The position numbers were made by a program, and so were the translations under genes. Positions 54,391-63,041 of a DNA stretch of 64,000 bases are shown here, one piece after another. Source of the stretch: Candidatus Planktophila lacus. Lineage in GTDB: Bacteria > Actinomycetota > Actinomycetes > Nanopelagicales > Nanopelagicaceae. Position 1 is the stretch's first letter; every line of letters begins with the position of its first letter. The stretch lies in contig NZ_CP016783.1 of the NCBI RefSeq assembly GCF_002288385.1, positions 806,001 to 870,000 on the forward strand. The letters run 5' to 3'. The notes under the pieces were generated by a model that saw only the letters and a list, made by a program, of their open reading frames with translations, had not been told where the DNA came from and made no database searches.

Positions 54391-54564
54391 TCAGACCTCG
54401 AGAACCTGGCGGCGGTTATATGTTCCGCAGGTTGGGCATGCTGTATGTGTGAGCTTTGGCTGCTGGCACTGTGGGCATGCTGCAAGTGATGCTGCAGTTG
54501 TCTTCCACATTGAGCGGCGTGAGCGTGTCTTCGAACGAGACATCTTTCGCTTTGGAACTGGCAC
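54391..54564 (-). CDS. rpmF: 50S ribosomal protein L32
   Basis: A 57-residue protein starting with GTG: the sequence opens PVPKRKMSRSKTRSRRSMW and carries CPxC pairs (ACPQCQQPK, ACPTCGTYN), i.e. the zinc-binding form. Lies between DUF177 and rnc, the normal order. The gene is short and overlaps alternative frames, so it is easily missed. Confidence 0.93.
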   Translation of the reverse strand: MPVPKRKMSRSKTRSRRSMWKTTAASLAACPQCQQPKLTHTACPTCGTYNRRQVLEV

Positions 54565-54636
54565 GGTAATCGTCCTTAATCTCTTTTAAACCTATTGGTA
54601 AAAATTGGCTTAACTCGGTTAGGAGGTAAGTATCCC

Positions 54637-55227
54637 TTATTCATCCGATTTCTTAAAATCCAGTCCAGCCAAGCCCGCCCAGCGAGCGTCGATCGCCTCA
54701 TGCTGGTGGCCTTCCGGAAGATCTGCCCACTTCTGACCGCAATCTGGACAGAGCCCGAGGCACTCTTCGGAGCAGAGCGGGTTGATTGGAAGATCTAATA
54801 CAACGGCATCTCGAATAGGGGGCTCGAGATCCATCACATTGCCATCCATCCAAAGTTCGTCATCTTCTTCCAGATCTACGTCGTCATCAGATGCGCGCTT
54901 GGACTTCTTACCCTTCTTGCCAGAATCTTTACTTGGCTCGTAGCGATAGAGCTCTTGAATCTTTCGTTCAACAGTAATTTCAACTGGATCAAGGCAACGA
55001 ATGCACTCGCCCTTTGCGATCGCATATAGATCAGCGCTTAACAAGACTCCCTCAGTAACGGATTCCAGACGGAGATCTACTTCAATAACATCACCGGCTG
55101 GCACGCTCACCAGCGGAACGCCAATCGGCTCCAAAATTTCTAGATCTAACTGATACTCCTTCATCTCCCCCGCACGGCGAGGAAGTTCAAAAGTGTTAAA
55201 TTCAAATACCGAAGAGGCCTTAGACAT
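54637..55227 (-). CDS. DUF177/YceD family protein
   Basis: A 196-residue protein linked to 23S rRNA or L32 metabolism in bacteria and plants. Visible are the ECIRCLDPVEI CxxC pair and the C-terminal CSEECLGLCPDCG cysteine cluster followed by DARWAGLAGLDF. An unusual charged insert (GKKGKKSKRASDDDVDLEEDDE) lies in the middle. Always adjacent to rpmF, as here. Confidence 0.88.
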   Translation of the reverse strand: MSKASSVFEFNTFELPRRAGEMKEYQLDLEILEPIGVPLVSVPAGDVIEVDLRLESVTEGVLLSADLYAIAKGECIRCLDPVEITVERKIQELYRYEPSKDSGKKGKKSKRASDDDVDLEEDDELWMDGNVMDLEPPIRDAVVLDLPINPLCSEECLGLCPDCGQKWADLPEGHQHEAIDARWAGLAGLDFKKSDE

Positions 55228-55247
55228 CGAAATAGGTGCTCTCGTGG

Positions 55248-55730
55248 TTAATTGTCGTCGGCTAATTGCGACAAGACATCTTTATCGTTTGCACCATCTA
55301 GTCGCTCACGACCGCGGGCTACTGCATCAAGAGTCTTATTGAGGATCACTTCTAGAGTGGCAAGGCGGCCATCAATGTAGCTTTCTACTTCAGCGCGCTC
55401 ATCAGCAGCAAGTGCGCGTGCATCGTCAAGGATTCGTTGTGCTTCATCACGTGCTGCTTGGACAATCGCAGTTTGTTCGATCATGCGCGCAACTTCTTCG
55501 CGCGCGGTGGCGATCATTTGTTCGGCTGAAGAACGGCCTTCTTCAACTAAGTTATCGCGCTGGGCCAAAATTGCTTCGGCTGCAGATAAATCTTGTGGAA
55601 GTGCAATTCTTGCGCCATCTAAGATTTCTAAAATTTCGCCACGATGTACAACGCAGGAAGCTGAAAGTGGAACTCCGCGAGCCTCTTCGATCAGAGTAAT
55701 GGCGGTGCTGAGTTTTTCGATCGAGTCCAT
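55248..55730 (-). CDS. DivIVA-like coiled-coil protein
   Basis: A 160-residue mostly helical protein. The N-terminal segment (MDSIEKLSTAITLIEEARGVPLSASCVVHRGEIL region) and the following Ala/Glu/Arg coiled coil match small actinobacterial DivIVA/SepIVA-like proteins placed between coaD and DUF177. Likely a peripheral envelope or division-site scaffold; role inferred from family and position. Confidence 0.75.
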   Translation of the reverse strand: MDSIEKLSTAITLIEEARGVPLSASCVVHRGEILEILDGARIALPQDLSAAEAILAQRDNLVEEGRSSAEQMIATAREEVARMIEQTAIVQAARDEAQRILDDARALAADERAEVESYIDGRLATLEVILNKTLDAVARGRERLDGANDKDVLSQLADDN

Positions 55731-55732
55731 TT

Positions 55733-56212
55733 TTACTTCCCTGCTACTCGTGCTTTAAGTGCATCATTTACGACGCCTGGAACCATAGAGGATACATCTC
55801 CACCGAAATGAGCGAGCTCTTTAACGATAGAAGAGGAGAGAAATGAGTGTGTTGGAGCAGTTGCCATAAACATAGTTTCAACGCCGGAGCCCTGGAGATT
55901 TACCTGAGCCATCTGAAGCTCGTAATCAAAGTCGGTAACCGCGCGCAAACCCTTTACGATCGCCTGAATTGAATTTTCCTTACAGTAATCAACGAGCAAG
56001 CCATGCCAAGAATCAACCTTGACGTTCTTAAACTGTGAAGTAGTTTTGCGGGCCATTTCCATACGTTCTTCGACAGAGAAGAGCGAAGCCTTTGTGCGAT
56101 TTTCCAAGACTGCCACAATAACTTCATCAAACTGGCTGCTGGCGCGCTCGATGATGTCGAGATGACCAAAGGTGATTGGATCAAATGATCCTGGGCAAAC
56201 GGCGCGCTTCAT
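55733..56212 (-). CDS. coaD: Phosphopantetheine adenylyltransferase
   Basis: Fourth step of coenzyme A synthesis. Nucleotidyltransferase motif PGSFDPITFGHLDII (TxGH), YCKENSIQAIVKGLRAVTDFDYE, and the C-terminal SSSIVKELAHFGGDV. 159 residues. Precedes the DivIVA-like gene and follows rsmD, the conserved order. Confidence 0.95.
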   Translation of the reverse strand: MKRAVCPGSFDPITFGHLDIIERASSQFDEVIVAVLENRTKASLFSVEERMEMARKTTSQFKNVKVDSWHGLLVDYCKENSIQAIVKGLRAVTDFDYELQMAQVNLQGSGVETMFMATAPTHSFLSSSIVKELAHFGGDVSSMVPGVVNDALKARVAGK

Positions 56213-56257
56213 GGAGTAAACGCTAGCAACGATCAGCGTGGTTATCCATTTTCAGGC

Positions 56258-56830
56258 TCAAAGTTCGGCTGGAACCCCATAGAAAATCGTCGCTTGGCCA
56301 TAATTTTTTTCGCGCAGAGCCTGATATCCATCTGGCCAAGATATTTCCTTGACTCTGGAATTTCTCTCAACTGCAATTAAAGCTTGCGGATGAAGAAAAC
56401 CACCCTCACGAAGTTGAATGAGATTTTCAATTACATCAATATCTTCTACATCGTATGGTGGATCGATATAGATAAAGTGGTACGGAACTGTCGCCCGATC
56501 TTGTAAGAAACGGTGAACGCTCATTCCAAAGAGGTGGAAACTGCCTGGACACTGCGCGCTCCTGATGCTTTCAAAGTTTGCGGCTATCGACTTCTGCGCT
56601 TGCTCATCTTTCTCAACTGCATGAACAATCTCGGCACCTCGGGAGAGCGATTCAAGTGCAATAGCACCTGTGCCGGCATATAAATCCAGAATATGAAGCC
56701 CTGCAAAGTCACCAAATTCAGATGCCAAGGTAGAAAAGAGCGCTTCACGGGCGCGATCAGAAGTTGGTCGGGTAGCACCTGCAACGGCGGCGATGTTTCG
56801 CCCCTTAGCAAGTCCTGCGATAATGCGCAT
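56258..56830 (-). CDS. rsmD: 16S rRNA (guanine966-N2)-methyltransferase
   Basis: Methylates G966 in 16S rRNA. Rossmann LHILDLYAGTGAIALESLSRGA and the catalytic IDPPYD loop. Start MRIIAGLAKGRNI as in the family. 190 residues. Part of recG-rsmD-coaD. Confidence 0.92.
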   Translation of the reverse strand: MRIIAGLAKGRNIAAVAGATRPTSDRAREALFSTLASEFGDFAGLHILDLYAGTGAIALESLSRGAEIVHAVEKDEQAQKSIAANFESIRSAQCPGSFHLFGMSVHRFLQDRATVPYHFIYIDPPYDVEDIDVIENLIQLREGGFLHPQALIAVERNSRVKEISWPDGYQALREKNYGQATIFYGVPAEL

Positions 56831-56840
56831 TTATCTATCC

Positions 56841-59033
56841 CTAACCTTTATCGATATATGAAGACGTTTGTTCTTTCTTTAACATCTCTAATTCATCTTT
56901 GAGCAAAGGATAGCCGTTTAGAGAGCTGTCGCTTTCTAATAATTCTGCAGCCACATTGCGCGCTTCCTCAATTAGCCCTTCATCGCGCAAGACACGCAAT
57001 AAGCGAAGATGCGACCGAGCGCCAGATTGTGTTGCACCTAAAACATCGCCTTCACGTCTTTGTTCAAGATCAATACGAGAGAGTTCGAAGCCATCTTGGG
57101 TCTTAGATACTGCTTCCAATCGCTCACGTGCTGGCGTTTCGATTGGCGCGCCAGATACAAGTAGGCACAAACCAGGTGAAGTGCCGCGACCAACTCGGCC
57201 ACGTAACTGATGAATCTGAGATACGCCAAAGCGATCTGCATCCATAATCACCATGACTGTGGCATTTGGAACATCCACACCAACTTCAATGACAGTTGTT
57301 GAAACAAGTACATCTATCTCACCTGCAGAAAAAGCCTGCATCGTTGCATCTTTTAACTCTGTGGTTAAACGTCCATGCAAAGGCGCAATCCGTAAGCCCT
57401 TAAGCGCTCCCCCGTGTAACTTCGGCGCCAACTCTTCAACGGAGGCGATATCAGGCGATTGCTCTCCGTATAGAAAATCTAGATCGGCATCTTCAGAACT
57501 TCCGGCAGCGATGCGCGGTGCAACGATGTAAGCCTGATGCCCTTGTGAGACTTCTTCGCGAATTCGCTCCCAGGCGCGATCTAAGAAAGAAGGTTTCTCC
57601 ATAGTAGGTACCACGTGTGTTGTTATAGGTTGGCGACCCAGCGGAAGTTCGCGCAGAGTTGAAATATCTAAATCGCCAAAGACGGTCATCGCAACTGTTC
57701 TTGGTATTGGGGTTGCAGTCATAACCAATAAGTGCGGCGGATTAACCGCCTTTGCTTTCAGCGCATCTCGTTGCTCAACACCAAAGCGATGTTGCTCATC
57801 GACAACAATCAAGCCAAGATCGTTAAAAACAACGCTCTCGCTAAGAAGTGCATGAGTACCAATAACAATTCCAGCTTGGCCAGATGCGGCAAGAGCAAGC
57901 GCCTCTTTGCGCGCTGCCGAGTTCTGAGAACCAGTTAATAAAGTTATTTGCGTTGCGTTTTCAACACCGCCCAGCATCCCTCCTTGGGCCAGTGGCCCAA
58001 GCAATTTTTCAATTGTTCGTAGATGCTGGGCTGCCAAAACTTCTGTTGGGGCAAGTAACGCTGCTTGCCCCCCGCTATCGACGACCGCCAACATGGCACG
58101 AAGTGCGACAACAGTTTTTCCAGAACCAACTTCACCTTGTAGCAAACGGTGCATTGGGATATCTGCTGCTAGATCGCTTTCAATCTCTCGTGAAACTTCT
58201 ACCTGGCCAGGCGTTAACTTCCACGGAAGCGATTTATCGAAGGCTTCCAAAATCCCGTCGGACTTAACTGGTCGGGCGACAGTCTTTAGCGCACGGAGTT
58301 CGGCTCTGCGCTCGAGTAAAAGTAGTTGCAGTAAGAAGGCTTCATCAAAGGTCAAGCGCGCCTTGGAAAGTTCTGCGCTATCTAAATCAACTGGGTTATG
58401 TATCTGAATTAGCGCTTGCTGCGCAGACGGGTATTTAAACATCTCAAGGATATGTGGCGGGATGAAATCTGGGACTTCATCTAAAGAATCAATGGCTAGC
58501 TTTACACATTGCGCAATCTTCCACGAAGGAAGTTTTGAACTGGCTGGATAAACCGGCAGAAACTTTCCAGCAAAATCTGCAACGGCAGAATCAACATCAC
58601 TGCCATCTGGAACCATTTCGTAATCCGGATGAGCCAACTGGCGTTTGCCGTTAAAGACTCCGACTTTTCCTGCAAACAAACCTTGTCTACCTACGCGCAA
58701 CTCTTTCTCGCGCCAAGATTGATTGAAAAAAGTTAGCGACATCTTTGCGCTGCCATCGGTCACGATAACTTCGAGAATGCTGCCCTTGCGCCCCTGCAAT
58801 TTGCGGCTACTCGAGGAGTAAATCTCTGCCAGTACCGTTACTTCATCACCTTCGTTAAGTTCGGCAATGTCGCTTAGCTCGCCACGTACTAAGTAGCGAC
58901 GCGGATAGTGATGCAATAAATCAGAGACAGTTCGGTAACCAAAAACGGTATCTAGGACTTTGGCAGTGCGATCGCCCACTACATCAACCAACTTGGTTGT
59001 GAGCCTGCCGTCTGCGATCGCCATGGGAGCCAT
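56841..59033 (-). CDS. recG: ATP-dependent DNA helicase RecG
   Basis: Branch-migrating helicase that rescues stalled forks. An N-terminal wedge (OB) domain contains LHHYPRRYLVRGE and NQSWREKEL. The helicase core has GEVGSGKTVVALRA (Walker A), DEQHRFGVEQR (DEQH), TATPIPRT, STTVIEVGVDVPNA and HQLRGRVGRG. 730 residues. An ATG three codons downstream (59024) is an alternative start. Divergent from rpmB. Confidence 0.94.
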   Translation of the reverse strand: MAPMAIADGRLTTKLVDVVGDRTAKVLDTVFGYRTVSDLLHHYPRRYLVRGELSDIAELNEGDEVTVLAEIYSSSSRKLQGRKGSILEVIVTDGSAKMSLTFFNQSWREKELRVGRQGLFAGKVGVFNGKRQLAHPDYEMVPDGSDVDSAVADFAGKFLPVYPASSKLPSWKIAQCVKLAIDSLDEVPDFIPPHILEMFKYPSAQQALIQIHNPVDLDSAELSKARLTFDEAFLLQLLLLERRAELRALKTVARPVKSDGILEAFDKSLPWKLTPGQVEVSREIESDLAADIPMHRLLQGEVGSGKTVVALRAMLAVVDSGGQAALLAPTEVLAAQHLRTIEKLLGPLAQGGMLGGVENATQITLLTGSQNSAARKEALALAASGQAGIVIGTHALLSESVVFNDLGLIVVDEQHRFGVEQRDALKAKAVNPPHLLVMTATPIPRTVAMTVFGDLDISTLRELPLGRQPITTHVVPTMEKPSFLDRAWERIREEVSQGHQAYIVAPRIAAGSSEDADLDFLYGEQSPDIASVEELAPKLHGGALKGLRIAPLHGRLTTELKDATMQAFSAGEIDVLVSTTVIEVGVDVPNATVMVIMDADRFGVSQIHQLRGRVGRGTSPGLCLLVSGAPIETPARERLEAVSKTQDGFELSRIDLEQRREGDVLGATQSGARSHLRLLRVLRDEGLIEEARNVAAELLESDSSLNGYPLLKDELEMLKKEQTSSYIDKG

Positions 59034-59127
59034 TCTCGCGTGGATTTCTCGGAATTAGCGTGAAGTTGGCCTTCTTGCTACCCTTACGCCCTATTCATTA
59101 AGTTAAAGATCTAAAAGGAGAAACGCT

Positions 59128-59313
59128 GTGGCATCAACATGCGATATCTGTGGCAAAGGGCCCAGCTTTGGAAATAACGTTTCACACTCTCAGGTAAAGA
59201 CTCGTCGTCGCTGGAATCCAAATATCCAACGCATCAAGACTCTTGTCGGTGGAACAGCTAAGCGCCAGAACGTTTGTACTTCCTGCCTTAAGGCCGGAAA
59301 AGTTTCTCGCTAA
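59128..59313 (+). CDS. rpmB: 50S ribosomal protein L28
   Basis: A 61-residue ribosomal protein with CDICGKGPSFGNNVSHS at the start and KRQNVCTSCLKAGKV near the end, so the zinc-binding (four-cysteine) form. GTG start with AAAGGAG about eight bases upstream. Monocistronic and divergent from recG. Confidence 0.94.
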   Translation: MASTCDICGKGPSFGNNVSHSQVKTRRRWNPNIQRIKTLVGGTAKRQNVCTSCLKAGKVSR

Positions 59314-59329
59314 AGTTTCTTAAATCTAA

Positions 59330-60583
59330 TTAAGACCGCTTTTTAAATCCAGTAGGACACTTTGGCTTCACGCCAGTGACCTTTCTTAACTGGTTACCTT
59401 TAATACAAGAAATCGACGTCACCTTTGGCGTTGGCGTTGGCTTAGGCGACGCTGTAGTTCGAACTGTTCCCGCGGCCGACATATTGCTTGCGGCCCCTGC
59501 AGATGAAGCCATTAAGTCAAAACTAGGATTTAGCGAGATATCTAGCATCGGGTCTGGAAACTCAAAGCCGAAGACCTGAATGATGATTCGACCATTCTTA
59601 ACAGCAACAGTCTTAGTCGCCGCGGTAGATCCGCCTTCGCTTGTGCGAACAGAGATAGTTAAAGCCGATGCTGCATCTTCTGCGCGCTTAAGTCCCCAAA
59701 GCGCTAGCGCATCGGCAGATGAAATCGTTGCATAGTAAAAACCAGTGTTAACTGACTTACCATCCGGCGCTAGGCGCGGAGCAGATGCTTTGTAACTCAA
59801 AGACTTTTTCTCTGCATTCCACACAGGAGTTGAAAGTTTGCAGAGTCCGTTAGATCCAACATAGATCTTGCCGCTGCCGCCTTCAAATGAGAACCCAAGT
59901 GGATCATTGGATGGAACTAAAATTGATTGGAATTGCGTAACAAGCGCTGATGAAACACCAGCATCGCCTGAGCAATCTTTAGCGCTCTTAGCCTGCGGAA
60001 CCTTCACTGGATAACCTGCAATCTCAAAGACCGCAGCCTGAACGTCAACTGTTGCTTCAGTTGCAATGCCATAGGTAACGCCTAGCTTGAAGTCGGAGAT
60101 TCGCATCTTTACCGAAATCAGCGCATCACTATTTAGATTAACTGGCGTTGTGGCACTTGTGGTTAGCGCTGCCAGCGTGACGTTATTTCCTGGTGAATAA
60201 GTTGGTTTGGCATCGAGCATGATCCATGGAACAAATTCATTTGCAGCTTGTGCTTCTATATATAGACCGTCGTAATTTTCATTTGCGAATGCGCCATCTG
60301 CGCTCCATCGCCCTGGCAGAGCTTTGCCTGATGCAACACCATTTGTATTTCCTGCAGTAGCGCCTTGAGTACCGCTAGCAACCCAAGTAAGTGCAATAGC
60401 TTTGCCACCAGTAGGTGTAATGCTTACTGAATCAATGCAGTATGCGCCGCCACCTGCAGAACAAGGTAAGAACGCACCCTTAGGAAGTGTGACACTGGCA
60501 TTTGCAGAAGTAACTCCAACCAGAATTGCTGAGATAGAAAGTGCTACAGTGGCCAAAGTTGCTACAAATGATGATCTTTTCAT
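59330..60583 (-). CDS. Secreted protein with C-terminal Cys/Pro cell-surface-type motif
   Basis: A 417-residue exported protein of unknown function. Signal peptide: basic MKRSS, hydrophobic FVATLATVALSISAILVGV, cleavage near ANAS. The body is Ser/Thr/Gly-rich and beta-like with a few cysteines. A Thr/Pro linker (SPKPTPTPK) leads to a C-terminal SCIKGNQLRKVTGVKPKCP segment with two cysteines and a basic end. This type of tail is shared by many exported proteins of aquatic actinobacteria and may be a wall anchor or sorting mark (inference). Leaderless promoter at 60590-60618. Confidence 0.7.
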   Translation of the reverse strand: MKRSSFVATLATVALSISAILVGVTSANASVTLPKGAFLPCSAGGGAYCIDSVSITPTGGKAIALTWVASGTQGATAGNTNGVASGKALPGRWSADGAFANENYDGLYIEAQAANEFVPWIMLDAKPTYSPGNNVTLAALTTSATTPVNLNSDALISVKMRISDFKLGVTYGIATEATVDVQAAVFEIAGYPVKVPQAKSAKDCSGDAGVSSALVTQFQSILVPSNDPLGFSFEGGSGKIYVGSNGLCKLSTPVWNAEKKSLSYKASAPRLAPDGKSVNTGFYYATISSADALALWGLKRAEDAASALTISVRTSEGGSTAATKTVAVKNGRIIIQVFGFEFPDPMLDISLNPSFDLMASSAGAASNMSAAGTVRTTASPKPTPTPKVTSISCIKGNQLRKVTGVKPKCPTGFKKRS

Positions 60584-60589
60584 CTCGCA

Positions 60590-60618
60590 AAATTATCGCC
60601 TTGCTAAAAGGTAGGCAA
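60590..60618 (-). promoter_or_regulatory. Promoter of the secreted-protein gene (leaderless type)
   Basis: TTGCCT (60613-60618), 17-base spacer, TAATTT (60590-60595), six bases to the ATG. The rest of the spacer to thiL (60619-60694) is AT-rich with no clear gene. Confidence 0.7.
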
Positions 60619-60694
60619 TAGCACCGCGCCAGTTTTTATGTGTTTAAAAAAATAAAAAATATGGAAATCGCTGCATAAAAATCCAAGGGTCTTT

Positions 60695-61651
60695 TTAGAA
60701 ATGTTGCCAAGCGTTCGCTGCCACGCCTGCGGGAACGTTTGCAAGGCCCGCGCCCTGGGTAACGTCTCCAATTAAAAGCCCTGGCAGATCTGTGCCGGTT
60801 GCCAGAAGGGCGTGATCCTCTCCCCCAGCAAAAATCCAACTCCAAATATCAATATCCATTCGCTGGGCAAGATTTTCAAGCTCCATGAATTCAGCGCTTG
60901 CTTGGATTTTAGTTAGGTCAAAGTTAAAGCAAACCTTTGAAGCCTCAGCCATCTGTGCTGCTTGAATAACCAAGGCATCGCTGACATCGCAGAGCGCATT
61001 TGCCTTTGAGGAATCAAATCCATAATCAATAGTTGGAGACTTAAACTCGCTAAGTGCTTTTTGAGCAGGCTCCATATTTTCTTTTGATCCGGAACTCACA
61101 ATCGCCAAACCGGCCGCCGACCACCCCGTAAGTGATGATAAATAAATGCCATCTCCTGGTTTTGCTCCACTACGAGTTATCGCTTTGTTAGTAGAACCAA
61201 TCGCAGTCATTGAGAAAACTACTTGATCAGCGCGAGAAATATCTCCACCAACTACATGGGCTCCCGCAAGATCTGCTTCATATTTAATCCCACGTGCAAG
61301 ATCAGAAATCCATTCCATAGTTTCGGAACCTGTAAGAGCAACAGCGACAAGCAGGTAATCGGGCTTAGCTGACATCGCTAAAACATCTGCGGTATTTGCC
61401 GCCGTAACCTTTCGCCCAATTTCAAAAGCGCTCGACCAGTCGGTTCGGAAATGTACTCCGGAAACGGCCATGTCGGTTGTTACAACTTGGGCTTTGGCGC
61501 CAGATACAACCGCTGCATCATCGCCAATCCCAAGAGAAATTCGTGGATCGGTTGATGCAAAAATCTCCTTTAGGCGCGCGATTACCTGCGCTTCGTTGAA
61601 GCCGCTAGCGTTTTTTTGCGCTTCGTTGAAGCCGCCATCACTAATCGCCAT
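60695..61651 (-). CDS. thiL: Thiamine-monophosphate kinase
   Basis: ATP-dependent last step of thiamine diphosphate synthesis. ATP-binding SLGIGDDAAVV, DMAVSGVHFRTDW, VGGDISRADQVV and DVSDAL blocks. ATG at 61651 is chosen because it begins the domain and lies seven bases after TAGTCT; the longer frame is antisense to the next gene's promoter. The N-terminus contains a 30-bp tandem duplication giving GFNEAQ twice. 318 residues. Confidence 0.9.
   Translation of the reverse strand: MAISDGGFNEAQKNASGFNEAQVIARLKEIFASTDPRISLGIGDDAAVVSGAKAQVVTTDMAVSGVHFRTDWSSAFEIGRKVTAANTADVLAMSAKPDYLLVAVALTGSETMEWISDLARGIKYEADLAGAHVVGGDISRADQVVFSMTAIGSTNKAITRSGAKPGDGIYLSSLTGWSAAGLAIVSSGSKENMEPAQKALSEFKSPTIDYGFDSSKANALCDVSDALVIQAAQMAEASKVCFNFDLTKIQASAEFMELENLAQRMDIDIWSWIFAGGEDHALLATGTDLPGLLIGDVTQGAGLANVPAGVAANAWQHF
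61587..61635. repeat. Tandem 30-bp duplication in the thiL 5' coding region
   Basis: TGCGCTTCGTTGAAGCCGC occurs at 61587-61605 and 61617-61635. In protein it yields GFNEAQ-KNAS-GFNEAQ, an in-frame ten-residue insertion just before the ThiL core. Confidence 0.9.
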
Positions 61652-61727
61652 AGCGCCAAGACTAGAACATGGGGTACCTTTGCGCTTACCTTCAACGGCG
61701 AAGTTCTCACGAGAAAGGCAGACCACT

Positions 61728-61961
61728 ATGTCAGTTCAGGCATACATCTTGATTCAAACCGAAGTTGGCAAAGCATCTAGCGTTGCAAAATCTGTCTCTG
61801 CTATCGCCGGCGTTACATTGGCTGAAGGAGTTACAGGTCCTTACGATGTAATCATGCGCGCAGAGTCTCCATCGATGGAGGAATTTGGCCGCGCGATTTT
61901 GTCTAAGGTGCAGGCTGTTCCGGGTATTACGCGCACCCTGACTTGCCCAGTTACTTATTAA
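61728..61961 (+). CDS. Lone Lrp/AsnC ligand-binding (RAM) domain protein
   Basis: A 77-residue protein consisting only of an AsnC-type effector-binding domain (AYILIQTEVGKASSVAKSV, GVTGPYDVIMRAES). It has no DNA-binding part. Such stand-alone domains form oligomers and may bind amino acids or modulate full-length Lrp proteins. AAAGG lies upstream of the ATG at 61728; the 163-residue frame from 61470 is antisense to thiL and rejected. Lies between thiL and ddl. Confidence 0.8.
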   Translation: MSVQAYILIQTEVGKASSVAKSVSAIAGVTLAEGVTGPYDVIMRAESPSMEEFGRAILSKVQAVPGITRTLTCPVTY

Positions 61962-61988
61962 TTTCCCAAGACTTTAATTTCCCAAGAC
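61958..61988. repeat. 15-bp direct repeat duplicating the ddl stop region
   Basis: TTAATTTCCCAAGAC occurs at 61958-61972 and 61974-61988 (offset 16). The second copy encodes the end of Ddl (Val-Leu-Gly-Asn-stop); the first is just past the stop and overlaps the end of the AsnC-type gene. Confidence 0.85.
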
Positions 61989-63041
61989 ACCATTACTGCG
62001 CGTAAGCGCTGATGCGAGTAAATGGGAAATTACTTCTGTGTATTGCACACCGGTTGCTGCCCACATCTTTGGAAATACTGATGTTGCGGTAAAGCCCGGC
62101 ATCGTGTTTAACTCATTGATGATGACTTCATTGTTATCAGTTAAGAAGAAGTCCACACGGGCTAAGCCACTGCAGCCAAGTGCGATAAAGGCATCTACCG
62201 CTTTGGCGCGGATCTGATCGCTGATCTTCTGATCAATTGCCGCCGGAAGTTCGATGGTTGTGGCTGAATCTAGATACTTAGCTTCAAAGTTGTAAAAATC
62301 GTACTTCGGATCGATTTTTATCTGCCCAACCAGTGATGCTTTAGCAACGCCATCAATTTCAAGGACTGCGCACTCAATCTCTTTGCCACGAATTTCTTGC
62401 TCCACCATCGCCTTTGGATCAAAGGTATGTGCCTCTTCAAGAGCAGCGGCAAATTCAGCAGCAGATTTAACTTTTGTTGTCCCACGACTTGATCCACCAC
62501 GTGCCGGCTTTACAAATACTGGATAGCCAAGTTGGTCTGCCTGTTTTTGAACCGCTGATTTATCTTTTGCCCAATCGGATGCGCGAGCGACAAAGCCTGC
62601 CGCAACTTTAATTCCGTGGGCCGCAAAGATTGGCTTTGCAAATGATTTATCCATAGCAACTGCTGAGGCAAGAACTCCAGAGCCAACGTATGCAATATCG
62701 GCCATCTCAAGAAGTCCTTGAATCGTTCCATCTTCACCGTACGGACCGTGCAGTAACGGAAAGACGATATCAATCTTTAAGTTGACGCCAGCGCTGATAA
62801 AACCTGATGCATCTAATGAAACGGGGTTTCCAGTTTCTGGAACTACTGGGAGAACACCATTTTTGATTGTGAGAGATGTTTTGTCATCAAGTAAGAACCA
62901 TTTGCCGCTCTTGCTGATGCCGATCAAAACAGGTTCAAATTTGCTGCGATCAATTGCGGAGAGCACTCCCCCTGCGGAAATACATGAGATTTCGTGTTCG
63001 CTGGAGCGACCACCACAGATAATTGCTACGCGCTTAGTCAT
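61974..63041 (-). CDS. ddl: D-alanine-D-alanine ligase
   Basis: ATP-grasp enzyme joining two D-Ala for peptidoglycan. N-terminal VAIICGGRSSEHEISCISA, HGPYGEDGTIQG, KPARGGSSRGTTKV, and the C-terminal RVDFFLTDNNEVIINELNTMPGFT block. 355 residues. Four-base overlap with gpsA. Its stop region is partly duplicated downstream. Confidence 0.94.
   Translation of the reverse strand: MTKRVAIICGGRSSEHEISCISAGGVLSAIDRSKFEPVLIGISKSGKWFLLDDKTSLTIKNGVLPVVPETGNPVSLDASGFISAGVNLKIDIVFPLLHGPYGEDGTIQGLLEMADIAYVGSGVLASAVAMDKSFAKPIFAAHGIKVAAGFVARASDWAKDKSAVQKQADQLGYPVFVKPARGGSSRGTTKVKSAAEFAAALEEAHTFDPKAMVEQEIRGKEIECAVLEIDGVAKASLVGQIKIDPKYDFYNFEAKYLDSATTIELPAAIDQKISDQIRAKAVDAFIALGCSGLARVDFFLTDNNEVIINELNTMPGFTATSVFPKMWAATGVQYTEVISHLLASALTRSNGVLGN

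Noticed and set aside
61470-61727. Long N-terminal extension of the AsnC-type gene
   Set aside because: It runs antisense to thiL, has no family similarity, and AAAGG sits before the ATG at 61728.
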